Shown here piece by piece: positions 1 to 7,398 of a DNA stretch of 15,489 nt (its first letter is position 1; the number at the start of each line of letters is the position of its first letter). The stretch is from an uncultured Clostridium sp. (GTDB lineage: Bacteria > Bacillota_A > Clostridia > Lachnospirales > Lachnospiraceae). The position numbers were made by a program, and so were the translations under genes. Location: the NCBI GenBank assembly GCA_900556965.1, contig USQV01000005.1, forward strand, positions 1-15,489, given 5' to 3'. Below the pieces are notes generated by a model. That model was not told the origin of the DNA and did no database searches. It worked only from the letters and a program-made list of their open reading frames with translations.

Positions 1-434
1 CCGCCATATTCACCTCGTATGAAATTATTTATGTGACAACAGGAATGGGAGCGCTGCTGTTTAATCTGATCTCCATCGGGAAAAGTGCATCAGCCGGAAG
101 TCTGCCGTCTTATTTTGACGGATTGATCTGTCCGCAGTTTGGAATTGCTGTTTTATATACAGGGATTGCTTCCTGCGTGATCGCCTTCCTGTCGATGACT
201 TATGCGTCAGCAAACCTACCCTTTGCCGTTTACGCTTCTACCTGTACCCTCAGCACCGTGATCGCGATTATTTCCGGCGTAGTTCTGCTCCATGAAACAT
301 TTAAGCCGATGCAGGCAGTCGGAACCGCAGTGATCCTGCTTGGTATTATCGGCATCAGCCTTTCTTACGATAAAAAAGATGAGAAGGCCAACAAATTCAG
401 GTTGAAAACAGCCGAAAAAGAGCAGCAGGCTTAA
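1..434 (+). CDS. EamA/DMT-family transporter, C-terminal part (partial at left edge)
   Basis: The reading frame is open from base 3 and ends at TAA 432-434, so about 143 C-terminal residues are seen and the start lies outside the window. The protein is strongly hydrophobic with about four membrane helices. It includes a stretch reading 'GIASCVIAFLSMTYA' and a last helix 'VGTAVILLGIIGISLSY', followed by a lysine-rich cytoplasmic tail. The small-residue helix pattern and the 'SGVVLLHETFKPMQAVG' segment before the last helix match the second EamA repeat of drug/metabolite transporters (the usual form is S-x-x-x-L-x-E near the end). These are inner-membrane exporters or importers of small metabolites, and the substrate cannot be read from the sequence. 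No clear terminator follows. The next element is the ribU promoter about 30 bases on. Confidence 0.8.
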   Translation, partial: AIFTSYEIIYVTTGMGALLFNLISIGKSASAGSLPSYFDGLICPQFGIAVLYTGIASCVIAFLSMTYASANLPFAVYASTCTLSTVIAIISGVVLLHETFKPMQAVGTAVILLGIIGISLSYDKKDEKANKFRLKTAEKEQQA

Positions 435-462
435 AACGACTCGGTTAAAACAGAAGTTGAAC

Positions 463-491
463 TTGATTTTTGTGGAAAGAGGTATTACAAT
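463..491 (+). promoter_or_regulatory. Sigma-A-type promoter for the ribU transcript
   Basis: A -35 box TTGATT (463-468) and a -10 box TACAAT (486-491) are separated by exactly 17 bases. The -10 box ends about 17 bases before the FMN riboswitch begins, which is the expected position for starting the leader RNA. This is a consensus match only; no start site has been mapped. Confidence 0.6.
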
Positions 492-507
492 AGCGTTGTA
501 AAAATGA

Positions 508-628
508 ATAGCGTTCTTCGGGGCGGGGTGAGATTCCCCACCGGCGGTAAAAGTCCGCGACCTGCAATAGCAGTTGATCTGGTGAAATTCCAAAACCGAC
601 AGTATAGTCTGGATGAGAGAAGATATCG
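508..628 (+). promoter_or_regulatory. FMN riboswitch (RFN element)
   Basis: The leader carries the hallmark RFN blocks in order: GGGGCGGGGTGAGATTCCCC (520-539), ACCGGCGGTAAAAGTCCGCG (540-559), then GGTGAAATTCC with AAAACCGACAGT, and TCTGGATGAGAGAAGA at the 3' side. TTCTTC near 514 can pair with GAAGA near 619 to close the P1 stem. These aptamers bind flavin mononucleotide. In Firmicutes they usually shut off riboflavin synthesis or uptake genes by promoting a terminator. Here a terminator follows directly, and the regulated gene is ribU. The end points are estimates from the P1 pairing. Confidence 0.96.
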
Positions 629-650
629 TGAAACAGGAGTTAGTTTACAG

Positions 651-686
651 CCCCGGACTATTTGTATTGTCCGGGGATTTTTTATT
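651..686 (+). terminator. Intrinsic terminator of the FMN riboswitch (expression platform)
   Basis: CCCCGGAC (651-658) and GTCCGGGG (669-676) form a perfect 8-bp GC-rich stem with a 10-base loop, followed by ATTTTTTATT. It lies between the aptamer and the ribU ribosome binding site, so high FMN would be expected to stop transcription before ribU. Confidence 0.92.
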
Positions 687-708
687 CTATTACAGGGAGG
701 AAGTAATT

Positions 709-1350
709 ATGCAGCAAAACAAAGTTCTGAATGTGAGAAATGTAGTATTGATCGGTATGTTCGGCGCACTGGCAGCCGTTCTGGAAACCTTCCAGATCCC
801 GGTTCCGTTTGCCCCGCCGTTCTACAAGCTTGACTTCGCAGAAACCCCGATCCTGATCGGCGCCTTTGCACTGGGGCCTGTTCCGGCGGTCCTTATGGAG
901 TTAGTGAAGAACCTTTTAAAGCTTCTGATAAAGGGAACGTCCACAATGTATGTGGGAGACCTCGGAAACTTTATCGGCGGATGTGCGTTTGTTCTTCCGG
1001 CATCGATCATTTACCAGAGACATAAGACAAAGAAGACAGCGCTGATCGGTATGGGCGCATCTATCGTTGCTGCAATTATCGCTGCAATTTTTGTAAACTG
1101 TTTCCTGACGATCCCGACCTACGCAAAGCTGATGTTCGGAAGCATGGACAGCATTATCGCAATGGGAACAGCGATCAACCCGGCCATCAAGAATCTTCCG
1201 ACATTTGCATTGTTCGCTGTTGTTCCGTTTAACCTGTTAAAGTGCAGCCTGAATGCATTTATCACCGCTTTATTATATAAGCATGTAAGCGTGATCCTTC
1301 ATTCCGGTCTGACAGCAAGAAAAGCGAAGGCGCCGGTAAAGAAGGCCTAA
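709..1350 (+). CDS. ribU: Riboflavin ECF transporter substrate-binding subunit RibU
   Basis: RibU is the membrane S component that captures riboflavin. With the shared EcfT/EcfA1/EcfA2 energising module, encoded elsewhere, it imports the vitamin. The 213-residue protein is hydrophobic with about six helices. Its start ('VLIGMFGALAAVLETFQIPVP'), the 'LDFAETPILIGAFALGP' block and the 'LVKNLLKLLIKGTSTMYVGDLGNF' region in residues 20-90 are typical of riboflavin-type S components. A basic tail (KAKAPVKK) ends the protein. I chose ATG 709 because AGGGAGG (694-700) precedes it at good spacing. In-frame codons further upstream, back to 613, lie in the riboswitch and terminator and are not plausible starts. 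Control by the FMN riboswitch supports the substrate assignment strongly. Confidence 0.93.
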   Translation: MQQNKVLNVRNVVLIGMFGALAAVLETFQIPVPFAPPFYKLDFAETPILIGAFALGPVPAVLMELVKNLLKLLIKGTSTMYVGDLGNFIGGCAFVLPASIIYQRHKTKKTALIGMGASIVAAIIAAIFVNCFLTIPTYAKLMFGSMDSIIAMGTAINPAIKNLPTFALFAVVPFNLLKCSLNAFITALLYKHVSVILHSGLTARKAKAPVKKA

Positions 1351-1385
1351 GAAAACTATCCCGAACAATCAGTATTACAGAAAAT

Positions 1386-1412
1386 TGCCGGGATGAGGAT
1401 TGCAAGGTGCAA
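1386..1412 (+). other. Unassigned hairpin in the ribU-sua5 gap
   Basis: Within the stretch between ribU and sua5, AGGATT and AATCCT flank GCA and TGC, which gives a stem of about nine pairs with one bulged A and a three-base AGG loop. It is followed by a purine-rich stretch and then by the stronger hairpin at 1447-1480. No known riboswitch core is recognisable. It could be part of a leader for the downstream genes or a random fold. Confidence 0.3.
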
Positions 1413-1446
1413 ATCCTTGTGATAAACTGAATACCATCGAGGAAGA

Positions 1447-1490
1447 TGAGCATCAGAAGGAAAAAATCCTCTGATGCTCATTATGTTTAT
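1447..1490 (+). terminator. Strong hairpin after ribU, probable terminator
   Basis: TGAGCATCAGA (1447-1457) pairs perfectly with TCTGATGCTCA (1470-1480). Inner GG/CC pairs extend the 11-bp stem past a bulged A, around an A-rich loop. The downstream tract TTATGTTTAT is T-rich but interrupted, so termination may be incomplete. The position fits the end of the ribU transcript, or an attenuator ahead of the sua5 run. Confidence 0.6.
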
Positions 1491-1543
1491 GAAAGGAAAT
1501 CAGCACAGTGAAAAGGCTGTGTCTGAGGAAAGAGCCGGTCAGA

Positions 1544-2600
1544 ATGGATACGAAGATAATAAAGATTTCAGACAAAATGAATATAAAGAAAGAGGAGCTT
1601 GCCGAGGCAGGAGAGATCCTGAGAAACGGAGGTCTGGTGGCATTCCCTACGGAAACGGTTTACGGTCTGGGAGCCAATGCCCTTGATGAGGCAGCGGCAA
1701 AAAAAATTATATGCCGCCTAGGGGCGTCCCTCCGATAACCCATTGATCGCCCATATCTCCTGCATGGAGGAGCTTCCGGTGCTGGTAAAGGAGATTCCGG
1801 AGGCAGGAAGAAAGCTTGCAAAAAAGTATTGGCCGGGGCCTCTCACGATGATCTTTCCCAAAAAGGATATTGTGCCCTACGGAACGACAGGCGGCCTCGA
1901 TACGGTGGCAGTCCGCATGCCGTCGGATCCGATCGCAAACTGCCTGATCCGGCTTGCGGGAGTTCCGATCGCAGCGCCGAGCGCCAATACCTCAGGACGC
2001 CCGAGCCCGACAAAGGCGGAGCACGTGATCGAGGATATGAACGGTAAAATAGAGATGATCATCGACGGAGGGGAAGTCGGGATCGGCGTGGAATCCACGA
2101 TCGTGGATGTGTCAGGCCCTGTTCCCACCCTGTTAAGACCCGGAGCCATAACAATGGAGATGCTCACAGAAACACTGGGACATGTGGAAATCGACCCGGC
2201 GATCTTAGGGCCGATGCGGACAGATATCAAGCCGAAGGCACCGGGGATGAAGTACCGCCACTATGCTCCGAAAGCGGATATGGTTCTGGTGGAAGGAACA
2301 ATGGAGAATGTAGTAGCGTATATCAACCGAGAGGCAAAAAAGGCTGTGGAGGCCGGAAAAAAAGTCGGCATCATCTGCACGGAGGAAAGCCGGATGCTGT
2401 ATCCGGAGGGTCTCCTTGAGGTAATAGGCAGCAGGAATCAGGAGGAAACGGTGGCCCATAATCTGTTTGCCGTTCTCCGGGATTTTGATGAACAGAAGGT
2501 AGATTGTATTTTTTCCGAGAGCTTTTCAAAAGACCGTCTGGGACAGGCGATCATGAACCGGCTGTGCAAGGCGGCGGGATACCACATTGTAAACGTCTAA
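1544..2600 (+). pseudogene. Threonylcarbamoyl-AMP synthase (Sua5/TsaC-YrdC family), frameshifted plus in-frame amber
   Basis: The intact family condenses threonine, bicarbonate and ATP to threonylcarbamoyl-AMP for t6A37 of ANN-decoding tRNAs. Here it is split. The N-terminal part (ATG 1544; GTG 1508 is also possible) reads 'GGLVAFPTETVYGLGANALDE' and leaves frame after 'AAAKKI'. The rest resumes one frame over as 'GRPSDNPLIAHIS', then 'KYWPGPLTMIFP', 'VAVRMPSD', 'APSANTSGRPSPT', 'VGVESTIVD'-like 'IGVESTIVD', 'LLRPGAIT' and 'APGMKYRHYAPK', with a complete C-terminal Sua5 domain. The restored frame reads Y-A-A-TAG-G-R-P at 1710-1730, where homologs have Y-A-A-K-G-R-P. There are therefore two lesions: an extra base around 1699-1711 (next to an A8 run) and AAG-to-TAG at 1719. 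Total span, about 351 codons, equals a normal Sua5. It heads the + strand gene run and ends 33 bases before the dCMP deaminase. Sequencing error is possible because the family is usually essential. Confidence 0.88.
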
Positions 2601-2633
2601 ACAGATGTCCGGATACAGGAGGAAAAAGCAGAT

Positions 2634-3122
2634 ATGTCAGATAAGAGAAAAGGATATATTACATGGGATGAATATTTTATGGGAGTTGCCAAGCTGTCGG
2701 CAATGCGCTCCAAGGATCCCAGTACGCAGGTGGGAGCCTGCATCGTAAGTCAGGATAATAAGATCCTGTCAATGGGATACAATGGATTTCCCAAGGGCTG
2801 CTCAGATGATGAATTTCCATGGGGAAAAGGAGATCCCGATGAGTATAACGACAAATATGTCTATGTGACCCACAGCGAGCTGAATGCGATCTTAAATTAC
2901 CGGGGCGGAAGTCTGGAGGGAAGTAAGCTTTATGTGACCCTGTTTCCGTGCAATGAATGTGCCAAGGCCATCATTCAGGCGGGGATCCGCACGATCGTAT
3001 ACGAGAGCGACAAATATGCGGATACACCGACAACAAGGGCATCCAAGAGAATGCTGAATGCGGCAGGTGTCCGCTACTATCAGTATAACCCCACAGGAAG
3101 AAAGATCGAATATTATGTATAA
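2634..3122 (+). CDS. dCMP deaminase (ComEB-type cytidine/deoxycytidylate deaminase)
   Basis: This enzyme hydrolytically deaminates dCMP to dUMP, the substrate of thymidylate synthase, in the cytoplasm. The 162 residues carry the zinc deaminase signature: H80-S-E82 (the usual form is HAE) with the following N-A-I, and P105-C106-N-E-C109 for zinc binding. 'DPSTQVGACIV' (28-38) and 'GYNGFPKGC' (48-56) are the typical substrate-binding segments of the dCMP branch. Length matches the family (about 150-170). A ribosome binding site AGGAGG sits ahead of ATG 2634. The stop nearly touches the next gene, so the two are probably co-transcribed. Serine in place of the HAE alanine is the only notable departure and should not affect chemistry. 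Confidence 0.93.
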   Translation: MSDKRKGYITWDEYFMGVAKLSAMRSKDPSTQVGACIVSQDNKILSMGYNGFPKGCSDDEFPWGKGDPDEYNDKYVYVTHSELNAILNYRGGSLEGSKLYVTLFPCNECAKAIIQAGIRTIVYESDKYADTPTTRASKRMLNAAGVRYYQYNPTGRKIEYYV

Positions 3123-3137
3123 ATGCCGGAGGCGGGT

Positions 3138-4913
3138 ATGAAATTTTTACTTGCGGCGATCAACGCCAAATATATTCACTCGAATCCGGGTATCTACAGT
3201 CTCATGACATTTGCCAAAAAGCGGCTGCCGGAGGCTGAGATCGAGATCGGCGAGTATACCATCAATCACCAGATGGAACAGATATTACAGGATATTTACA
3301 GGAAAAAGCCGGATTTTGTCGGCTTTTCCTGTTATATATGGAACATTTCGTATGTGCTTGCCCTGACAGAGGATCTTCATAAGGTACTCCCGGATACGGA
3401 AATATGGCTGGGAGGGCCTGAGGTATCTTATGATGCAGTACAGGTGTTAAAACGAAGACCCGAGATTCGCGGGATCATGCGCGGCGAGGGCGAGCTGACC
3501 TTTTCAGAGGTCGTAAGCACTTATGTGGAAAACGGGGATCTGAAGAATGCAGACGAGCTTCGCGGCATTACCTTCCGGGACGAGGATGGGAATATCCGTG
3601 AGAATCCCCCGCAGCGTCTTCTCTCAATGGATGAGATCCCCTTCTATTATAAGGAGATGGAGGGCTTTGAAAACAGGATCGTATACTACGAAAGCAGCCG
3701 TGGCTGCCCGTTTTCCTGCAGCTACTGCCTGTCCTCCATCGACAAATCGGTACGCTTCCGAAGTCTGGAGCTGGTAAAGAAAGAGCTGGAGTTCTTCCTT
3801 GAACACCGCGTTCCTCAGGTGAAATTTGTAGATCGGACATTTAATTGCAAAAGAGAGCATACTTTGGGAATCTGGAGGTACATTATGGAGCATGATAATG
3901 GTATCACCAACTTTCATTTTGAAGTATCGGCTGATCTTTTTGACGAGGAGGAGCTGGAGCTGATCGGCCGGATGCGTCCGGGTCTGATCCAGTTAGAGAT
4001 CGGCGTGCAGTCTGTAAATTCCGATACAATCACAGAGATCCGGAGAAAAATGGATCTGGATAAGCTCGCAGCAGCGGTGGCCAGAGTTCATGGATATAAA
4101 AATACACATCAGCATCTGGATCTGATCGCAGGACTTCCTTATGAAGATCTGACGTCCTTTTTACATTCCTTCGATGCCGTGTTCCGGATGGATCCGGATC
4201 AGCTCCAGCTTGGCTTCTTAAAGGTTTTAAAGGGCTCCTTCATGTCAGAAAAAACGGAGGATTACGGTCTTTTATATCGTGCAGAGCCTCCGTATGAGGT
4301 ACTGTCCACCCGCTGGCTTTCCTACGGTGATGTGATACGCTTAAAGGCAATGGAAGCAATGGTGGAGATATATTATAATAGCGGACAGTTCGCCAATACC
4401 ATAAGGCGGCTGGAAAAGGAATTTCCTTCTCCCTCTGCCATGTTTCTTGCATTGGCCGGATACTATGAGGAGAATGGACTTTCCGAGATCAGCCACAGCC
4501 GTCTTGCCAGATATGAGCTCCTTTACCGGTTTATCTGCGGCCGGGTAACGAAAAAAGAAGAATTGTCAGCCTACAGGGACTGCCTGATGCTGGATCTGTA
4601 TCTGAGAGAGAATATAAAGAGCCGTCCCTCCTTTGCCGGCGATCCGTCACCATTTAAAGAGCCGATCCGGGATTTCTTTATCCGGGAGGCAAAAGCTCCC
4701 CGCTGGCTTTTCGGATACGAGGGCTGCGACAGCCGGCAGTTAAGTAAGATGGCTCACCTTGAAGTCATGGAAGACGGCAGCTTCCTTCTTTTTGACTATA
4801 AAAACCGGGATCCGCTTTCCTATAACGCCCGCGCGATCCGCTTTTTGCTGAAAAAAGGAGATGAGGATGGAAAGGAGGAGCTTTGCTATGACGGATTCGT
4901 ATGTGGCAATTGA
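3138..4913 (+). CDS. B12-binding-domain radical SAM protein with DUF4080-like C-terminus
   Basis: This is a cytoplasmic iron-sulfur enzyme of unknown substrate. Numbered from ATG 3138, residues 1-125 form a cobalamin-binding-like Rossmann domain, with 'AINAKYIHSNPGIYSL' near the start, 'DFVGFSCYIWN' and 'IWLGGPEVSYD'. The DxHxxG lower-axial motif is not seen. Residues about 180-400 are the radical SAM core with C190-x3-C194-x2-C197 in 'RGCPFSCSYC', and later 'FVDRTFN', 'FEVSADLF' and 'LEIGVQS'. The remaining part of about 190 residues resembles the DUF4080 tail. I prefer ATG 3138 because GGAGG (3128-3132) lies 5 bases before it. ATG 3123 is in frame but has no ribosome binding site. The 3' end overlaps the exonuclease gene by 26 bases, which points to coupled translation. 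The natural reaction is not known to me. Confidence 0.88.
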   Translation: MKFLLAAINAKYIHSNPGIYSLMTFAKKRLPEAEIEIGEYTINHQMEQILQDIYRKKPDFVGFSCYIWNISYVLALTEDLHKVLPDTEIWLGGPEVSYDAVQVLKRRPEIRGIMRGEGELTFSEVVSTYVENGDLKNADELRGITFRDEDGNIRENPPQRLLSMDEIPFYYKEMEGFENRIVYYESSRGCPFSCSYCLSSIDKSVRFRSLELVKKELEFFLEHRVPQVKFVDRTFNCKREHTLGIWRYIMEHDNGITNFHFEVSADLFDEEELELIGRMRPGLIQLEIGVQSVNSDTITEIRRKMDLDKLAAAVARVHGYKNTHQHLDLIAGLPYEDLTSFLHSFDAVFRMDPDQLQLGFLKVLKGSFMSEKTEDYGLLYRAEPPYEVLSTRWLSYGDVIRLKAMEAMVEIYYNSGQFANTIRRLEKEFPSPSAMFLALAGYYEENGLSEISHSRLARYELLYRFICGRVTKKEELSAYRDCLMLDLYLRENIKSRPSFAGDPSPFKEPIRDFFIREAKAPRWLFGYEGCDSRQLSKMAHLEVMEDGSFLLFDYKNRDPLSYNARAIRFLLKKGDEDGKEELCYDGFVCGN

Positions 4914-5682
4914 TCTGGAAACAACCGGCCTCGGGGCAAAAAAGGAGAAGATTATAGAGATCGGTATGGTAAAGGTTAAGGGCGGCGAGGTCGTTGATAC
5001 CTTTCATACGCTGGTCAATCCCTATCGTCAGATACCGGAACGGATCGTAAAGCTGACCGGGATCTGTGATGAAATGGTGCAGAATGCCCCTGGTATCGAA
5101 GCAGTTCTCCCTTCTGCCATCGCCTTCTGTGAGGAGCTCCCTATCTTAGGCCATCAGATTATTTTTGATTATGGCTTTCTTGTCCAGGCGGCAGTAAACC
5201 AGAAGCTGACATTTGAACATTCCGGTATCGATACATTAAAGCTTTGCCGGAAGCTTATGCCTGCCGAAGCAAAGAAAAATTTGTCGGAGGCCTGTGTGTA
5301 TTTCGGGATCCTTCCGGATACCTCCCACAGGGCTCTTTCGGATGCTATGTCCGCCCATAAGCTCTATGGGAAATTAAAGGAGAAATACGGGAGCGAAAAA
5401 AAAGAACTATTTTGTGATATTCCGCTGCAATATAAGGCCAAAAAAGAGCGAACGGCCTCGAAAAGGCAAAAACAGCACTTGCAGGATTTAATAAAATATC
5501 ATAGAATAAATGTAACTGTCGCCATTGACCACCTGTCCGGAAACGAGATCTCAAGGATGATCGACAAGATCCTCTTTGCTTACGGAAGGATTCCCGAAGC
5601 GGAACGCAGACAGGCGGATATACGGCAGGAAAAGGCCGACGGTAAGCCAAAAGCCAAAAGCAGCGGAAAAGCCTGCTGCTAA
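4888..5682 (+). CDS. DnaQ-like 3'-5' exonuclease (DEDDh family)
   Basis: This is a 264-residue stand-alone proofreading-type exonuclease. The three Exo motifs are visible: Exo I D9-L-E11-T-T-G, Exo II G88-H-Q-I-I-F-D94-Y-G-F-L, and Exo III H147-R-A-L-S-D152, which together place all four acidic residues and the general-base histidine of the DEDDh type. The Exo II asparagine usual before the FD is a glutamine here. Residues about 192-236 form a separate helical segment with 'NEISRMIDKIL', and a basic tail ends in CC. ATG 4888 is chosen because AAAGGAGG (4871-4878) precedes it by 9 bases; an in-frame ATG at 4861 lacks this. The start lies inside the radical SAM gene. It could act in DNA repair or RNA processing; it is not fused to a polymerase. 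Confidence 0.9.
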   Translation: MTDSYVAIDLETTGLGAKKEKIIEIGMVKVKGGEVVDTFHTLVNPYRQIPERIVKLTGICDEMVQNAPGIEAVLPSAIAFCEELPILGHQIIFDYGFLVQAAVNQKLTFEHSGIDTLKLCRKLMPAEAKKNLSEACVYFGILPDTSHRALSDAMSAHKLYGKLKEKYGSEKKELFCDIPLQYKAKKERTASKRQKQHLQDLIKYHRINVTVAIDHLSGNEISRMIDKILFAYGRIPEAERRQADIRQEKADGKPKAKSSGKACC

Positions 5683-5684
5683 AA

Positions 5685-5822
5685 ATGAAAAAAGAGGTGA
5701 AGAAATTGCTTAATATGAATGATAAAAAGACAAGAAAGATTTTTTCTACAGTTGTGATCGTACTCGTTGTACTTGCAATGGTACTTCCGATGATCCTTGG
5801 CTCTCTTATGTCTGTGTTATAG
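5685..5822 (+). CDS. Small single-pass membrane protein
   Basis: A short frame of 45 codons fits the gap between the exonuclease and the VanW gene. It has a basic N-terminus (MKKEVKK, then NDKKTRK) and one hydrophobic helix, 'STVVIVLVVLAMVLPMILG', ending at TAG 5820-5822. Starts could be ATG 5685, TTG 5706 (behind GAGGTGA at 5693-5699, giving 38 residues) or ATG 5715. It is spaced 2 bases after the previous stop and 18 before the next start, as in a real operon gene. It resembles in layout the tiny DUF4044-like membrane proteins of Firmicutes, but I cannot confirm that family. The orientation should be cytoplasmic N-terminus by the positive-inside rule. No function is proposed. Confidence 0.65.
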   Translation: MKKEVKKLLNMNDKKTRKIFSTVVIVLVVLAMVLPMILGSLMSVL

Positions 5823-5840
5823 TTAAATCAGGAGAAATTT

Positions 5841-7385
5841 ATGAAACGATCTGTGTGGTGCGCCAGTGCGGCGGCCGTTGCGGCGGGAATGATCCTTATC
5901 GCACCGATGTCCACGCGCGCGGAAAGTAAGCTTCCGTCCGGTATTTCTGCTGCTGGGATCAGCCTTGAGGGAATGACGGAGGAGGAAGCCGGAAAAAAAA
6001 TAAGTGATTATGTAGAAAAACAGCTCGATCAGGCGTTGACTCTCTCTATAGAGGGATCTGAGACAAAGGCGTCTGCGGACGCACTGGGGATCTTATGGGA
6101 GAATAAAGAAGCTATACAGGATGGGATCCATGCGGCAAAGCCCGCCGGAAGCCTGATAAAGCGTTATATGAAAACGAAGGATCTCTCGGTATCACCGGTA
6201 GAGCTTTTGGTGGAGCTGGATATGGATGGGGAAAGGCTTACGGCCTTTATCCATGAAAACTGCCCGGATGCCGTACCGGATGCGGCAGACGCTTCCATTT
6301 CCAGAAAAGATGGGAATTTTATCGTCACTCCGTCTGTAACCGGGAAAACAGTCGATGCAGAAAATACAAAAAAGAATCTGAATGAAGCGATCAATACAGG
6401 GCTGGAGGACAGCTTAAAGCTTCAGGTAGCTGTAGAAGCAAGGGAACCCCGGATAAAAACGGAGGATCTTTCTTCTATTAAAGATGTGCTGGGAACCTAT
6501 TCTACAGATTTTAAAACGAGTGGAGCGGCACGTTCTACCAACCTCGCAGTAGGGACGGCAAAGATCAACGGTCATGTCCTTCTTCCCGGAGAGGTTCTTT
6601 CCGGATACGAATGTATGCATCCGTTTACCTTAGAGAACGGCTACAAGACAGCAGGAGCCTATGAAAATGGGCGGTCTGTGGACAGTATCGGAGGAGGAGT
6701 CTGTCAGATCGCAACGACTCTTTACAATGCGGCTCTGCGGGCAGAAATGGATATTGTGCAGAGACAGAACCATTCCATGCTGGTATCGTATGTGAAGCCA
6801 TCTATGGATGCGGCCATTGCCGGAACGTATAAGGATATCAAGATCGGCAATCCGTATGATACGGCGCTCTATGTAGAGGGCTATACCTCCGGAAAAACGC
6901 TGACCTTTACGATCTATGGAAAAGAAACAAGACCGTCAAACAGAACGGTAAAATATGAGTCGGAAACTCTGCAGACGATCGATGCGGGGCCACCGATAGA
7001 AACAGTGGATCCGTCCCTTCAGCCGGGGCAGAGAGTCCGCGTAGAGTCCGGACATACCGGTCTTAAATCAAAGCTGTATAAATGTGTCTATGTGGACGGA
7101 GAGCTGAAGGAAAAGACGCTTTTGAACACGGATTCCTACAAAGCTTCCAAGGCAGTCTACCGTGTCGGGCCGGAAGCACCGCCGCAGGAAACGGCAGTAT
7201 CGGTTCCTCCGGCAGGAACGGAACCGGCGGCAGTGGAACCTTCTGCACCCACCGCAAGCGAAGGACAGACCGAAGAATTTCAGCAGACAGGGCCGGGTGC
7301 TTCTGCCGGGCCGGGAATGGCACCGCAGGGGTCCGGATATGAAGGGCCGTCAGCAGAAAATATAGGCCCGGGCTTTGAACCGTAA
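5841..7385 (+). CDS. Exported VanW-family protein with G5-like domain
   Basis: The 514-residue protein starts with a signal peptide (residues 1-27, basic start, hydrophobic core, cleavage after 'STRA'). Residues about 33-205 contain two repeats of the peptidoglycan-binding-4/YoaR type, seen in 'GISAAGISLEGMTEEEA' and 'VTPSVTGKTVDAENTKKNLNEAI'. Residues about 218-345 form the VanW domain, with 'NLAVGTAKINGHVLLPGEVLSG', 'GGGVCQIATTLYNAALRA' and 'RQNHS'. Residues about 363-445 look like a G5 domain. The last 70 residues are a disordered P/G/E/A-rich tail. It probably acts at the cell wall. VanW was named from vancomycin clusters, but its activity is unknown and this lone copy does not indicate glycopeptide resistance. 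A ribosome binding site AGGAGAA lies just before ATG 5841. Confidence 0.88.
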   Translation: MKRSVWCASAAAVAAGMILIAPMSTRAESKLPSGISAAGISLEGMTEEEAGKKISDYVEKQLDQALTLSIEGSETKASADALGILWENKEAIQDGIHAAKPAGSLIKRYMKTKDLSVSPVELLVELDMDGERLTAFIHENCPDAVPDAADASISRKDGNFIVTPSVTGKTVDAENTKKNLNEAINTGLEDSLKLQVAVEAREPRIKTEDLSSIKDVLGTYSTDFKTSGAARSTNLAVGTAKINGHVLLPGEVLSGYECMHPFTLENGYKTAGAYENGRSVDSIGGGVCQIATTLYNAALRAEMDIVQRQNHSMLVSYVKPSMDAAIAGTYKDIKIGNPYDTALYVEGYTSGKTLTFTIYGKETRPSNRTVKYESETLQTIDAGPPIETVDPSLQPGQRVRVESGHTGLKSKLYKCVYVDGELKEKTLLNTDSYKASKAVYRVGPEAPPQETAVSVPPAGTEPAAVEPSAPTASEGQTEEFQQTGPGASAGPGMAPQGSGYEGPSAENIGPGFEP

Positions 7386-7398
7386 TACAGGGGAAAAT

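Noticed and set aside
1699..1706. Programmed or transcriptional slippage on the A8 run as a rescue for sua5
   Set aside because: Any shift made here enters the frame that meets TAG at 1719, so slippage alone gives no full protein.
1719..1721. TAG in sua5 as a recoded codon (for example pyrrolysine in place of lysine)
   Set aside because: A frameshift is also needed just upstream, no pylT/pylS genes are in view, and the host group is not expected to use pyrrolysine.
5841..7385. VanW gene as evidence of a vancomycin resistance cluster
   Set aside because: No vanA/B ligase, vanH, vanX or two-component genes are near; VanW/G5 proteins are common envelope proteins in clostridia.
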